A program made the translations under genes and the position numbers. Below the pieces are notes generated by a model. The model was not told the origin of the DNA, searched no databases, and worked only from the letters and a program-made list of their open reading frames with translations. From Anaerolineae bacterium (GTDB taxonomy: Bacteria > Chloroflexota > Anaerolineae > Aggregatilineales > Phototrophicaceae), in contig JAHDWN010000055.1 of the NCBI GenBank assembly GCA_023382675.1, forward strand, positions 1 to 35,185: a DNA stretch of 35,185 nt. The letters run 5' to 3'. Of the stretch, positions 24,924 through 33,173 are shown piece after piece (within the stretch, counting starts at the first letter, position 1; each line of letters starts with the position of its first letter).

Positions 24924-26551
24924 GTAAGCGCCTCCGCGAGCTTTCTGCGCCGGAACAAACGGGTGAGAATCGTGCGGACTTCGTCCATGCGTAGCACGTA
25001 TGCGCAGCCGATGAAGACCACTGCGCCGATCAGGGCTTCCAGGGCGATGGTCAACAGCCGCCCCTGACCTGCGTAGCCGAGGGTCTGCCAGATGGCCTCG
25101 AACGCGACGACCGCTGCACCCATGACGAGGCTCGCCGCCAGTGTCTTAAACACAGTACGTGCGAGCGCGTTCTCCCGGATGCCATGCCAGCGGCGGCGCA
25201 AGACGAGCAGGAGCATGGTCACTTCGAAGCAGACGCCGAGCGTGTTTGCCCAGGTGATGCCGCCGACGCTCGCCGGGTCGAGGTTGGGCGTGGCGTAATT
25301 GGCGTCAAACAGCGCCGCCAGCGGAACACCTGTCGCGATCAGCGCCACGGTCAGGTTGATAACCGCGCCGCCGATGGCGATCAGCAGTGGGGTTAGCGTG
25401 TCTTTATCGGCGAAGAAGCTGCGCGCGCCCACCTCGACAATCGACTGCACAACGACGCCAAGGGCGAAGCCGCGCAGCGCGATGTAGACGAGGTCGGTCG
25501 CGGTGGCATCGAACGCGCCGCCTTCGAGCAGGCTGATCGCCGGTCGCCCGATCAGGATCAGACCAATGGCCGACGGGATCGTGCCGATCAGGATGAACTT
25601 GAGCGCGCCCGCCATCGCGTTACGCTTGCCATCGATGTCGTTGAGTTCGCTCAGCGCCGCCAGCGTCGGGAAGATGACAATGCCCATCGCCGTGCCGATC
25701 AGCGTCTGCGGAATCTGCATCAGGCGATAGCTCCAGCTAAAGGCGCTGATCGCACCCTCGCCTAGCCGCGACGCCAGATTGACCGCCATGTTCATGTTGA
25801 AAGTGAAGACGCCGAGATCGACAATGCGCGGCAGCATGAGCACGAAGACACGCCGCACCTGCGGGTCGCGCCAGCCGAAGCCCGGCGTCCAGCGCGCGCC
25901 GACCCGGATCAGCGCCGGAATTTGCACGCCAAGATGCAGCGCTGCGCCGATAACCGAACCGTAGGCGATGCCATGTACGCCGAATGGCTTGACCAGGAAG
26001 CCCGCGCCAAACAGGATGCCGAGGTCGAACAGAATTGGCGCAATGGCGGGCGCGAGGAAGCGGTTATGACTTTGCAGCAGCCCCATCGCTGTGCCACTGA
26101 CGGCGAAGATTACCGTCGCGATCAGCAAAATGCGCATCAGCGAAACTGATTCCGCCAGAGCTTCCGGGGGCAGACCGGGGGCGACCCAGGTGCTGACCAG
26201 CGCAGGCGCGGCGAAAAACGCGATCACACTGGCGATCAGGCACGCCACCATGATCGTGTTGAGCACGTGACTCGCCAGTTTCCAGGCATCGCTTCGTGCG
26301 TCACGGGCGAGCAGGCCGCTGAAAATTGGGATCAGCGCCGTCGTCAGCGCGCCGCCAGAGATCAGACGGACGATGGCGTCGGGGATCTGGTTGGCGGCGA
26401 TGAAGGCATCCCACTGTTCGCCGACACCAAACACGTTGGCGATCAGGAACGTCTGCGCCAGGCTGATCACCATGGCAACGGCAAAGCCGATGAAGACGAT
26501 GATCGTCGAGCGCGTGAGCGTGCGTTCGCTGGCGACGGTTTCTACAGCCAT
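24920..26551 (-). CDS. murJ: Lipid II flippase MurJ
   Basis: A 543-residue MOP-superfamily membrane protein with about 14 hydrophobic helices. The N-terminal region FLIANVFGVGEQWDAFIAANQIPDAI (split over about 36-61) and LISGGALTTALIPIFSGLLA are MurJ signatures. It flips lipid II to the outer face for peptidoglycan assembly. It lies 8 bases after the C39-peptidase gene and overlaps the MBL gene by 4 bases, so three or four genes form one operon. Its presence implies a peptidoglycan wall. Confidence 0.95.
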   Translation of the reverse strand: MAVETVASERTLTRSTIIVFIGFAVAMVISLAQTFLIANVFGVGEQWDAFIAANQIPDAIVRLISGGALTTALIPIFSGLLARDARSDAWKLASHVLNTIMVACLIASVIAFFAAPALVSTWVAPGLPPEALAESVSLMRILLIATVIFAVSGTAMGLLQSHNRFLAPAIAPILFDLGILFGAGFLVKPFGVHGIAYGSVIGAALHLGVQIPALIRVGARWTPGFGWRDPQVRRVFVLMLPRIVDLGVFTFNMNMAVNLASRLGEGAISAFSWSYRLMQIPQTLIGTAMGIVIFPTLAALSELNDIDGKRNAMAGALKFILIGTIPSAIGLILIGRPAISLLEGGAFDATATDLVYIALRGFALGVVVQSIVEVGARSFFADKDTLTPLLIAIGGAVINLTVALIATGVPLAALFDANYATPNLDPASVGGITWANTLGVCFEVTMLLLVLRRRWHGIRENALARTVFKTLAASLVMGAAVVAFEAIWQTLGYAGQGRLLTIALEALIGAVVFIGCAYVLRMDEVRTILTRLFRRRKLAEALT

Positions 26552-26559
26552 AAGCGTCC

Positions 26560-28212
26560 TTATGCGCCGCCGAGCGCGTTCAAGGCGTCCTGAGCGGCGG
26601 CGAAACTCGGATTATGCCCGATTGCTCGCTGGAAGGCGGTGCGCGCATCGCTGGTTTGCCCGCGCGCTGCGTAGACGCGCCCCTGCCAGTAGTAGGTCTC
26701 TTCGACGTAGCTGCCGCCGTTGCTCAGGTTGCTGTTGACCAGGCCGAGTACATCGTCGTAGCGCCCGACGTTGAAGTAGGTTTCGAACGAGTAGAACTGG
26801 TACCACAACATGCGGAAGGGCAGGCGCAGGCGTGTCGCTTCGTCAAAGGCATGCTGCGCTTCGTCGTAACGTTCCAGGCGCGCCAGGGATGCCCCGATGT
26901 TGAACCACACGAACGGATTCTGCGGGGCGGTGCGTGCTTCTTCGCGCGCAACCTCCAGGGCGTGTTCGGCGGCCAGGTTAATATCTGCCAGATCGCCGAG
27001 AATGCGCACGACATCGTTTTCGCGGTCGGGTGGGTAGACGACGATGAAGATGCGGTTGAATGGCTGCCAGGTGCTGTCGAACTCGTCGTAAGGGACAGTG
27101 ATGCCGTTGCCGTCGCCGATGCCGAGCCAGGTGTCATAGATGAGCATCGCCTGCTGCGAATCGTCGTAACCGACGACGGTGCGATAATGGCCGACCCAGT
27201 TATCGCCTTCATAGAGCAGCCCGCCGACTTCGGCGATCACCGGGAAACCGGCGGCGACAAACGCCTTGATCATGTTCATGTCACCGCCGACGCGCGTCAG
27301 GCCGCGCACGAACGACTGCTCGTTGATGAAGCGCACGATCTCGCCCGGAGAGACGTTCTTGTCCTCGCGATCCGGCTTGAGATAGCTAGCAGCATCGTCC
27401 TGCGTGCCTTGCCAGCCGTAATAGCTCAATGCCATAGCCGCGTTGGCCGGGCCGCAGTTGTTCCAGCCCTGGCGGTCGTAGCGAAAACCGCCGTTATAGG
27501 CCGATACCGGCAGGTTGAGTGCGGCGCTGGCGGCTGCCGGGATCGGTGTTGCTGTCAGTGGTGCGGTGGTAGGCACTACAGAGACCGCTGTCGCTTCTGC
27601 CGTCGGTGGGTCGAGTGTTTCCTCGGCTGCGGGCGTCGGTGTCGCGGGCTGTTGTGTTGGGGTGGCGCTCGGCGGCCGTTCGGTCGGTGTTGCTGATGGC
27701 GCTTCCGTTGCGTCCGGCGTGGCGGTAGCATTGCCCAGCAGCAGTTCGAGCGCGGATGGCCCGCCTGTTGGCGCGACCACCGTCGGTACAGAGCCGCCAA
27801 CCGGTGTTGGCGGCAAGAATGCCCGCAAGAATGGCAGCGGGGTGATCAGTTCTGTCTGGTAGCGCGGCGGCAGTTGATCGCGGTAGTAACCGATGCCCAC
27901 GAACGCGCCGATGACGGCCAGGATGATGAATGCCAGCAGCAGCCAGAGGGCAAATGCACGCGGCAATGACCGCCGGAAGATGATCGCCAGCGCGATAGTC
28001 AGCACCGGCACAAGAATAACCACTGCCAGCCCTACAGGCACGAGCGCCACCAACCGACCTTCGCCCCGATAGGCGAGATAGCCGACGATGGCGGCGATGA
28101 TGGCGATGGCGAACAGGCCGATCACCAACCAGAACAGGAACTGAGGCGGCGCGCTTGTCGGTCGGACGGCGCGGATATTTTGTCGGGTAACGTCTCGCTT
28201 GTCTTCAGTCAC
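26560..28212 (-). CDS. Membrane-anchored C39-like cysteine peptidase with Pro/Thr linker and TPR tail
   Basis: This 550-residue protein begins at GTG 28212. It has three hydrophobic helices (about 24-48, 52-79 and 87-109), an Ala/Thr/Pro-rich linker (about 136-230), a papain-like Peptidase_C39_2 domain (about 235-395) with the catalytic C253 (NNCGPANAAM), H342 (VGHYRTVVGYDD) and D360 (LIYDTW), then two or three TPR units (about 408-548). The triad is intact, so it is probably an active extracytoplasmic peptidase, with TPRs for partner binding. Sitting directly before murJ, it may act in the envelope. The substrate is unknown. Confidence 0.87.
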   Translation of the reverse strand: MTEDKRDVTRQNIRAVRPTSAPPQFLFWLVIGLFAIAIIAAIVGYLAYRGEGRLVALVPVGLAVVILVPVLTIALAIIFRRSLPRAFALWLLLAFIILAVIGAFVGIGYYRDQLPPRYQTELITPLPFLRAFLPPTPVGGSVPTVVAPTGGPSALELLLGNATATPDATEAPSATPTERPPSATPTQQPATPTPAAEETLDPPTAEATAVSVVPTTAPLTATPIPAAASAALNLPVSAYNGGFRYDRQGWNNCGPANAAMALSYYGWQGTQDDAASYLKPDREDKNVSPGEIVRFINEQSFVRGLTRVGGDMNMIKAFVAAGFPVIAEVGGLLYEGDNWVGHYRTVVGYDDSQQAMLIYDTWLGIGDGNGITVPYDEFDSTWQPFNRIFIVVYPPDRENDVVRILGDLADINLAAEHALEVAREEARTAPQNPFVWFNIGASLARLERYDEAQHAFDEATRLRLPFRMLWYQFYSFETYFNVGRYDDVLGLVNSNLSNGGSYVEETYYWQGRVYAARGQTSDARTAFQRAIGHNPSFAAAQDALNALGGA

Positions 28213-28323
28213 AATACCAGTACTCCAGCCAACACGAACATCAATCTTGAACGCTGATGTATGTGTGTTTCATGCTTAACTGTGTCAGATTTATGCACCG
28301 TTTGCTTGTGTTTTACCCGGCGC

Positions 28324-28351
28324 TTGCCCAACGTTCGGCGCATTATATCAT
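28324..28351 (+). promoter_or_regulatory. Candidate promoter for the PHP-domain gene
   Basis: TTGCCC (28324-28329), a 16-base spacer and TATCAT (28346-28351) lie about 70 bases before the ATG at 28422. The rest of the 209-base divergent gap shows no other clear element. Confidence 0.42.
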
Positions 28352-28421
28352 AGTCTGGTCGGGGGCTAACCCCGCTGTTAGAATAGCCACCGCCCGTTCG
28401 AATCTGCGAGAAAACAAGCCC

Positions 28422-29105
28422 ATGTCCCAACCCTGGCGCGTCGAATTGCACAGCCACACGCTCTGGTCGAAAGACTGCATTGTCGCCTTCGAAACCATTC
28501 TCAATCTCTGTGAACGGCGCGGTGTCGACAAAATCGCGATCACTGACCACAACACGGCGGAGGGTGCATTGCGTATGCAGCGTATGGCTCCTGATCGAAT
28601 TATCGTGGGCGAGGAGATCATGACGACGCAGGGAGAACTGCTGGCTTTCTTCGTGCAAGAGACGATCCCTGCCAGTCTGACGCCGCAGGAAACGATCCGT
28701 GAACTGCGTGCACAGGGGGCGGTCATCAGTGTGTCGCATCCGTTCGACCGCCTGCGCAAAGGCGCGTGGGAGGAAGCCGACCTGCGCGCCATTGTTGAGC
28801 ACGTCGATGCGATTGAGGTGTTCAATTCGCGCTGTCTGTTTGCGGAGGATAACGCGCGCGCCGCCGCATTTGCCCAGTCGCTGAGGCTGCGCGGGACCGC
28901 CGGGTCGGACGCACACTCGCGGCCTGAATATGGGCGTGGACTGACACTGCTCGCACCGTTTTCGACGCCTGCGGAATTCATCAGCGCGCTCGATAGCGCC
29001 GATTATGTCCGGCGCTACAGCCCGGCCTGGGTCCATGCCAACAGCACGACCGCCAAGTGGTCGCGCAAGCTCGGTCTACGACCCCGTTTGTGGAAAGGCG
29101 GGTGA
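28422..29105 (+). CDS. PHP-domain metal-dependent phosphoesterase
   Basis: A 227-residue polymerase-and-histidinol-phosphatase family enzyme. Metal ligands are visible in order: H10 and H12 (ELHSHTLWSKD), D42-H43 (ITDHN), E64/E65 (VGEEI), H106 (VSHPFD) and D163/H165 (GSDAH). Relatives include nucleoside-3',5'-bisphosphate phosphatases and histidinol phosphatases. ATG 28422 is chosen because homologous sequence begins at WRVELHSHT and the open frame upstream has no family resemblance. Its 3' end overlaps the convergent PBP gene by 30 bases. Confidence 0.9.
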   Translation: MSQPWRVELHSHTLWSKDCIVAFETILNLCERRGVDKIAITDHNTAEGALRMQRMAPDRIIVGEEIMTTQGELLAFFVQETIPASLTPQETIRELRAQGAVISVSHPFDRLRKGAWEEADLRAIVEHVDAIEVFNSRCLFAEDNARAAAFAQSLRLRGTAGSDAHSRPEYGRGLTLLAPFSTPAEFISALDSADYVRRYSPAWVHANSTTAKWSRKLGLRPRLWKGG

Positions 29106-30524
29106 TCCGCCGTTTTCGTCAGTAAGGGCAGATTGCGCCGCCTGCAAGATCGTGCCGCCAATATCCGCTGCCAGCGCGGCATCGTCGCTTTGTTCGATAA
29201 CGACCGCCGTGACGACGCCACGTCGCCCGCCCAAGGTGCTGAAACCGACAAACCAGGCTAATGCGCCATCCCCGGCGTAGGCGATGGACGCATGTCCGCC
29301 CATGTCGATGCCGGGGCGGCCAGCGTTGAGCGCCGCGCCGTTCGCGACCGCGTTGCGCATCAGGTCTTGCAGCCGCCGTGCATTCGTCTGCGTCATCATC
29401 GGGATCGACGGCGCATTGGCGATGTAGCGCGCCCAGGCTGCCTCTGGCGTGTGTGTCGCCAGCAGAATCTGCGGCTGCGGCGCATTACCATCGTTGACGA
29501 TCGCGGCGGTCAGCAGCGCCATACTCAGCGGATTGACTGTCAATTGCCCCTGGCCGAGCACGTTGTCGAGGCGCAGGTTGCCATTGGGCTGAATCGGCGG
29601 CAGCGGTTCTGACGTGGCCGCGGCGCGCGTTTCGGCGCGTTCCAGGGTATAGTCTTCCAGCGCGCGCATCATGTCGAGTGCTTCGTTGACAAATGATGGT
29701 GAGTCGCTCTCGGCAAGCTGCACGAAGGGCGCAGGGCAGCCAAACGCATAGGCGTCGCGGAGCGTGAGTGCGAGCGGCGGCAGGCGCACGGAGCAGTTGA
29801 TCGTCAGGTCATGCAGCGTGACCGGCGCGGTCGCCTCCGCGAATTCCTGATCGACCTCCTGACCGGCAAGGAGCAGCTTGATCATCAGCGGCGTTTCGAG
29901 CGCGCCGCCGGGCTGGTAGCGTCCCTGAAGCGCACGGTTGAAGAAGGGATTGCCTTCCTCGGTGAGCAGACGTTCCCAGTCCGCGTCAAGTGTATTCGGG
30001 TCGAACGTCGGCAGGCTGAGAAGCGCCAGCACCTGCCCGTCTGGTACGCTCAGAACGACAATCGCGCCGCGCTGACCCTGAAGGGCGGTGGCGGCGGTAC
30101 CCTGTACGTCCAGATCGAGCGTGATTTGCAGATCGCTGCCAACCTGAGGGCTGCCGAACAGGAGATCGGCAAAGTCCCGCTCCTGATCGTCTCCGTTCAA
30201 GATTTCGTCGAACAGGGCTTCAATGCCGGCGGAGCCATAACGCAGGCTGGCATAGCCGACGGCGCTGTAGGCTTCTTCATGCAAATAATGACGCTGCGTG
30301 AAGCGCGTCTCAGTCGCTTCGCTGACAGCCAGCGGCTCGCCATGACGGTCATAGATCGCACCGCGCAAAATGGCCGCGCGCGCTTCCAGCAGCCGGGGGT
30401 TGTCTTCACGCGCCAGCAGCCGCTCACGCTCGATCACAGCCCAGTAGGCGGCAGAGAGCGCGACGATGGTAAATGCCACCAGCATCCCGGCCAACAGCCG
30501 CCGGAGTTCGCGGTTAAGCCCCAC
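29076..30524 (-). CDS. FtsW-linked penicillin-binding-protein homologue lacking catalytic motifs (probable pseudoenzyme)
   Basis: The 482-residue protein has an N-terminal membrane helix (about 9-30), a short PBP-dimer-like region (about 45-125; ARAAILRGAIYDRHGEPLA) and a transpeptidase-fold domain (about 130-465; RGAIVVLSVPDGQVLALLS, PTFDPN, FFNRALQGRYQPGG). In active PBPs the next residues are PGSTFK; here they read PGGALE (205-210), so both Ser and Lys are absent. SxN is replaced by GCP (262-264) before FVQL, and KTG by HAS (411-413) before AWFVGF. The framework around the site is retained. GTG 30524 is chosen because AGAGGAAA precedes it and it overlaps the ftsW stop by 11 bases, leaving coupling. 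It most resembles PbpA/FtsI-type class B PBPs. Confidence 0.85.
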   Translation of the reverse strand: MGLNRELRRLLAGMLVAFTIVALSAAYWAVIERERLLAREDNPRLLEARAAILRGAIYDRHGEPLAVSEATETRFTQRHYLHEEAYSAVGYASLRYGSAGIEALFDEILNGDDQERDFADLLFGSPQVGSDLQITLDLDVQGTAATALQGQRGAIVVLSVPDGQVLALLSLPTFDPNTLDADWERLLTEEGNPFFNRALQGRYQPGGALETPLMIKLLLAGQEVDQEFAEATAPVTLHDLTINCSVRLPPLALTLRDAYAFGCPAPFVQLAESDSPSFVNEALDMMRALEDYTLERAETRAAATSEPLPPIQPNGNLRLDNVLGQGQLTVNPLSMALLTAAIVNDGNAPQPQILLATHTPEAAWARYIANAPSIPMMTQTNARRLQDLMRNAVANGAALNAGRPGIDMGGHASIAYAGDGALAWFVGFSTLGGRRGVVTAVVIEQSDDAALAADIGGTILQAAQSALTDENGGSPAFPQTGS

Positions 30525-31839
30525 GGTCAATTTCCTCTGAAGACAGGCGCAGGAGCAGACCGACGATGATGAAGTTCGCCACCAGTGAACTGCCGCCATA
30601 GCTCAGGAACGGCAGCGTCACGCCCGTCAGGGGGATCAGTTTGAGCACACCGCCGGTGATCAGCAGACTTTGCACGCCGATCAGGAGGCTCAAACCGGTG
30701 GCCAGCAGGCTCAGGTACGGGCGGCGGTTGAGGCGGGCAGCCGTCCTCAGGCCGCGCGTGACGACGATGGCGATGCAGACGAGCATGGTGATGACGCCGA
30801 GCAGCCCCCATTCTTCGGCGATGGCGGCAAAGACAAAGTCCGAATGCACGACCGGGATATAGCCGGGTGAACCGCCGCCGATGCCCTGGCCGAAAACGCC
30901 ACCCTGGGCAAAGGCGAACAGGCTTTGCACGATTTGAAACGCACGGTTATCGGCGTCCAACCAGGGATTGAGCCAGATGTCGATCCGCAGTTGGACGACA
31001 TCGAAGAGTGCGTAGGCCACGACACCTGCGGCTGCGATCAGAAGCGCGCCGCCCAATAACAGCCAGGTAAAGCCGCTGGCGACATAGAACAGGAGCAGGA
31101 AGACGATAAAGAACAGTGTCGCTGTGCCCAGGTCGCGCTGCCAGATGAGCACGATCACGGACAGTCCCCACATGAGCAGCATTGGGCCGAGGATGCGTGG
31201 CGATAGTCCGGCGTTCCGGCGTCCGGTCGGCGTTTGCAGGGCGCGCAGCATCGGGTACTGCTCGGCCAGGTAGCTGGCAAGAAACACCACCAGGATGATC
31301 TTGAGCACCTCGGAGGGCTGGAAGAAGATACTGTTGAAGCCCAGCCAGAGCTGCGGCGCACCCACCTGCCCGGATGGATTGGTGCCGAAGATGATGGTTG
31401 CCAGCAGCAGCGCCAGGCCGAAAAGCAGCAGCGTGTAGCGATAGTCACGCAGCTTGCGCAAGAGCTGTGGCACGGCGATCATAGCAGACAACGCCAGCAC
31501 ACCCACGATCAACCAGATCGTCTGGCGCTCGGCGAAGAACGGTGTCAGGCGCTCGATGATGATGACCCCCCAACCGCCCAGGAACATGGCGACCGGGAAC
31601 AGCAGCGGGTCGCGCCAGGGCAGACTGCGACTCAGCCAGACATGACCGGTCACTGCGCAGACGATCCAGACCAGCAGTGGCAGCCAGTCGCGGCCTTGTG
31701 TGCCGCGTACCATCAGCGCCAGGGTGGTGAACGTCAAAAAGACGCCACCGAACACCAGCAGAATACGTTCAGCCTGGGCGGGCAGCACCGGGCTTTGCCT
31801 GAACGATTGCGGTACAGACGGCGTGGTCAATGCAGACAC
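30514..31839 (-). CDS. FtsW/RodA/SpoVE-family peptidoglycan glycosyltransferase
   Basis: The 441-residue SEDS protein has about ten membrane helices and polymerises lipid II. Characteristic sites are FFQPSEVLKI (about 172-181), the putative catalytic Asp D236 in QRDLGTATLF, and the loop FGQGIGGGSPGYIPVVHSDFVFA followed by EEWGL. The C-terminus PFLSYGGSSL is the strongest SEDS mark. Conserved residues look intact, in contrast to its PBP partner. It starts at GTG 31839, six bases after the MTA-phosphorylase stop. It could be either FtsW or RodA; the FHA-rich neighbourhood resembles the actinobacterial RodA-PbpA locus. Confidence 0.93.
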   Translation of the reverse strand: MSALTTPSVPQSFRQSPVLPAQAERILLVFGGVFLTFTTLALMVRGTQGRDWLPLLVWIVCAVTGHVWLSRSLPWRDPLLFPVAMFLGGWGVIIIERLTPFFAERQTIWLIVGVLALSAMIAVPQLLRKLRDYRYTLLLFGLALLLATIIFGTNPSGQVGAPQLWLGFNSIFFQPSEVLKIILVVFLASYLAEQYPMLRALQTPTGRRNAGLSPRILGPMLLMWGLSVIVLIWQRDLGTATLFFIVFLLLFYVASGFTWLLLGGALLIAAAGVVAYALFDVVQLRIDIWLNPWLDADNRAFQIVQSLFAFAQGGVFGQGIGGGSPGYIPVVHSDFVFAAIAEEWGLLGVITMLVCIAIVVTRGLRTAARLNRRPYLSLLATGLSLLIGVQSLLITGGVLKLIPLTGVTLPFLSYGGSSLVANFIIVGLLLRLSSEEIDRGA

Positions 31840-31845
31840 CTGAAC

Positions 31846-32712
31846 TCAATCAAAGAAGCGCCCCAGGAGCGGGCGCAGTCGGGCGACTGACTCTGGGTCA
31901 GCGCGCTTGCGGTCGGTCATGAGGGCGTTGTCGAGCGCATGATGGCAGTCGCAAGAGCGCTCTGCGTCCAATATCTCGACGCAGTTGGCGATCGCTGCCT
32001 GGGCAGTTTGCACGTTGCGATGGAGCGTTTCAACGACCATATCGACGGTGACAGGCGCTTCGCTCGTATGCCAGACATCATAGTCGGTGATGTGGGCCAT
32101 CGACGCATAGCAGATCTCGGCTTCGCGAGCCAGAAACGCCTCCGGGCAGGTGGTCATGCCGATGATGTCGCATCCGAGCTGCCGGAAAATCTGGCTTTCG
32201 CCGCGCGTGCTGAAGCGCGGCCCTTCGACGATCACGAACGTGCCATCCGCGTGCGCTGTGCCGCCGGCGCGCTTGACGGCTTCATAGGCTTTCTCTCTCA
32301 ACGTGGTGCAGAATGGATCAGCGACTGAGATATGCGCGACCAAGCCACGCTCGAAGAAGCTGCGCCCGCGATCCGCCTTGGTGTAATCGACCAATTGGTG
32401 TGGCATAACGATGTCGCCTGGAGCGTAATCTTCGCGCAGCGAGCCACAGGCGTTGACGGCGATGATCTGGCGCACGCCAAGCTGTTTCAGAGCGTAGATA
32501 TTGGCGCGATAGGGCACGTCGCTAGGCGTGAAAACGTGGCCGATGCCATGGCGCGGCAGAAAAGCGACACGCTTGCCGCGCAGCGTCCCGACGACGATGG
32601 CCGCGCTCGGTTTGCCAAATGGCGTATCCAACTCGTAACGCCGTATGTCGGCAATCTCTGCCATGTTGTACAGGCCGGAGCCGCCGATCACAGCAATGCG
32701 GACAGTTTCCAT
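31846..32712 (-). CDS. mtnP: S-methyl-5'-thioadenosine phosphorylase
   Basis: The 288-residue enzyme cleaves MTA to adenine and 5-methylthioribose-1-phosphate in methionine salvage. Phosphate-binding IGGSGLY, the RHGIGHVFTPSDVPYRANI segment (about 54-72), ACGSLREDYAPGD (about 88-100), EGPRFSTRGE and the MTTCPEAFLAREAEICYA block match MTAP closely. GGAG lies 9 bases upstream of the ATG. It is embedded between FHA-domain and FtsW genes with six-base gaps on both sides, so it is co-transcribed with cell-wall genes although its job is metabolic. Confidence 0.95.
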   Translation of the reverse strand: METVRIAVIGGSGLYNMAEIADIRRYELDTPFGKPSAAIVVGTLRGKRVAFLPRHGIGHVFTPSDVPYRANIYALKQLGVRQIIAVNACGSLREDYAPGDIVMPHQLVDYTKADRGRSFFERGLVAHISVADPFCTTLREKAYEAVKRAGGTAHADGTFVIVEGPRFSTRGESQIFRQLGCDIIGMTTCPEAFLAREAEICYASMAHITDYDVWHTSEAPVTVDMVVETLHRNVQTAQAAIANCVEILDAERSCDCHHALDNALMTDRKRADPESVARLRPLLGRFFD

Positions 32713-32718
32713 TCGAAG

Positions 32719-33159
32719 TTACTCCAGTTCCAGGCGATAGTGAGATTGTCCAATGCTAACGATGTCGCCATCGGTAACGATCACTGGCTGGTCGATGACA
32801 ATCCCGTTCAGGCTTGTGCCGTTGGTGCTCTGGCGGTCTTCCAGCCACCAACGCCCACCACGTAGTGCGATGACGGCATGATCGGTGCTGGCGAAACTGT
32901 CTTCGACAGGGACGACGTTGGATGGCCCGCGACCGAGGCTGGTCAGCGAAAGGAGCGGAAATGTCTCTGGCGTCGCGACGTAGCGCCCATCGATCTGCTG
33001 CAAATGCACAAGGCGACCATGGACACGCCGGTTAGCGTCGATTTCTTCGCTGGCCGTCGCGAAATCACGCCACATGACCCAGAACAGCGCACCCAGGAAC
33101 ACCAGGAGCGCCAGGGCGGAGACGATCCGGAGAATGAAGAAGACGAGCGGCGTACTCAA
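32719..33159 (-). CDS. Membrane-anchored FHA-domain protein (FhaB-like)
   Basis: A 146-residue protein with one N-terminal transmembrane helix (about 5-30) and a C-terminal forkhead-associated domain (about 70-145). FHA marks are GRGPSN (76-81), the SxxH pair S91/H94, and STNGTSLNG (111-119). FHA domains bind phosphothreonine peptides from Ser/Thr kinases. In actinobacteria FhaB is next to FhaA, RodA and PbpA and binds MviN/MurJ or division proteins, so a similar role is likely here. The start appears to be TTG 33159, with no strong ribosome-binding site, 14 bases after the FhaA-like stop. Confidence 0.87.
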   Translation of the reverse strand: MSTPLVFFILRIVSALALLVFLGALFWVMWRDFATASEEIDANRRVHGRLVHLQQIDGRYVATPETFPLLSLTSLGRGPSNVVPVEDSFASTDHAVIALRGGRWWLEDRQSTNGTSLNGIVIDQPVIVTDGDIVSIGQSHYRLELE

Positions 33160-33173
33160 CGTCTGGCCTGTCG

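Noticed and set aside
28257-28421. N-terminal extension of the PHP protein
   Set aside because: The extra 55 residues cover the promoter region and have no PHP-family similarity.
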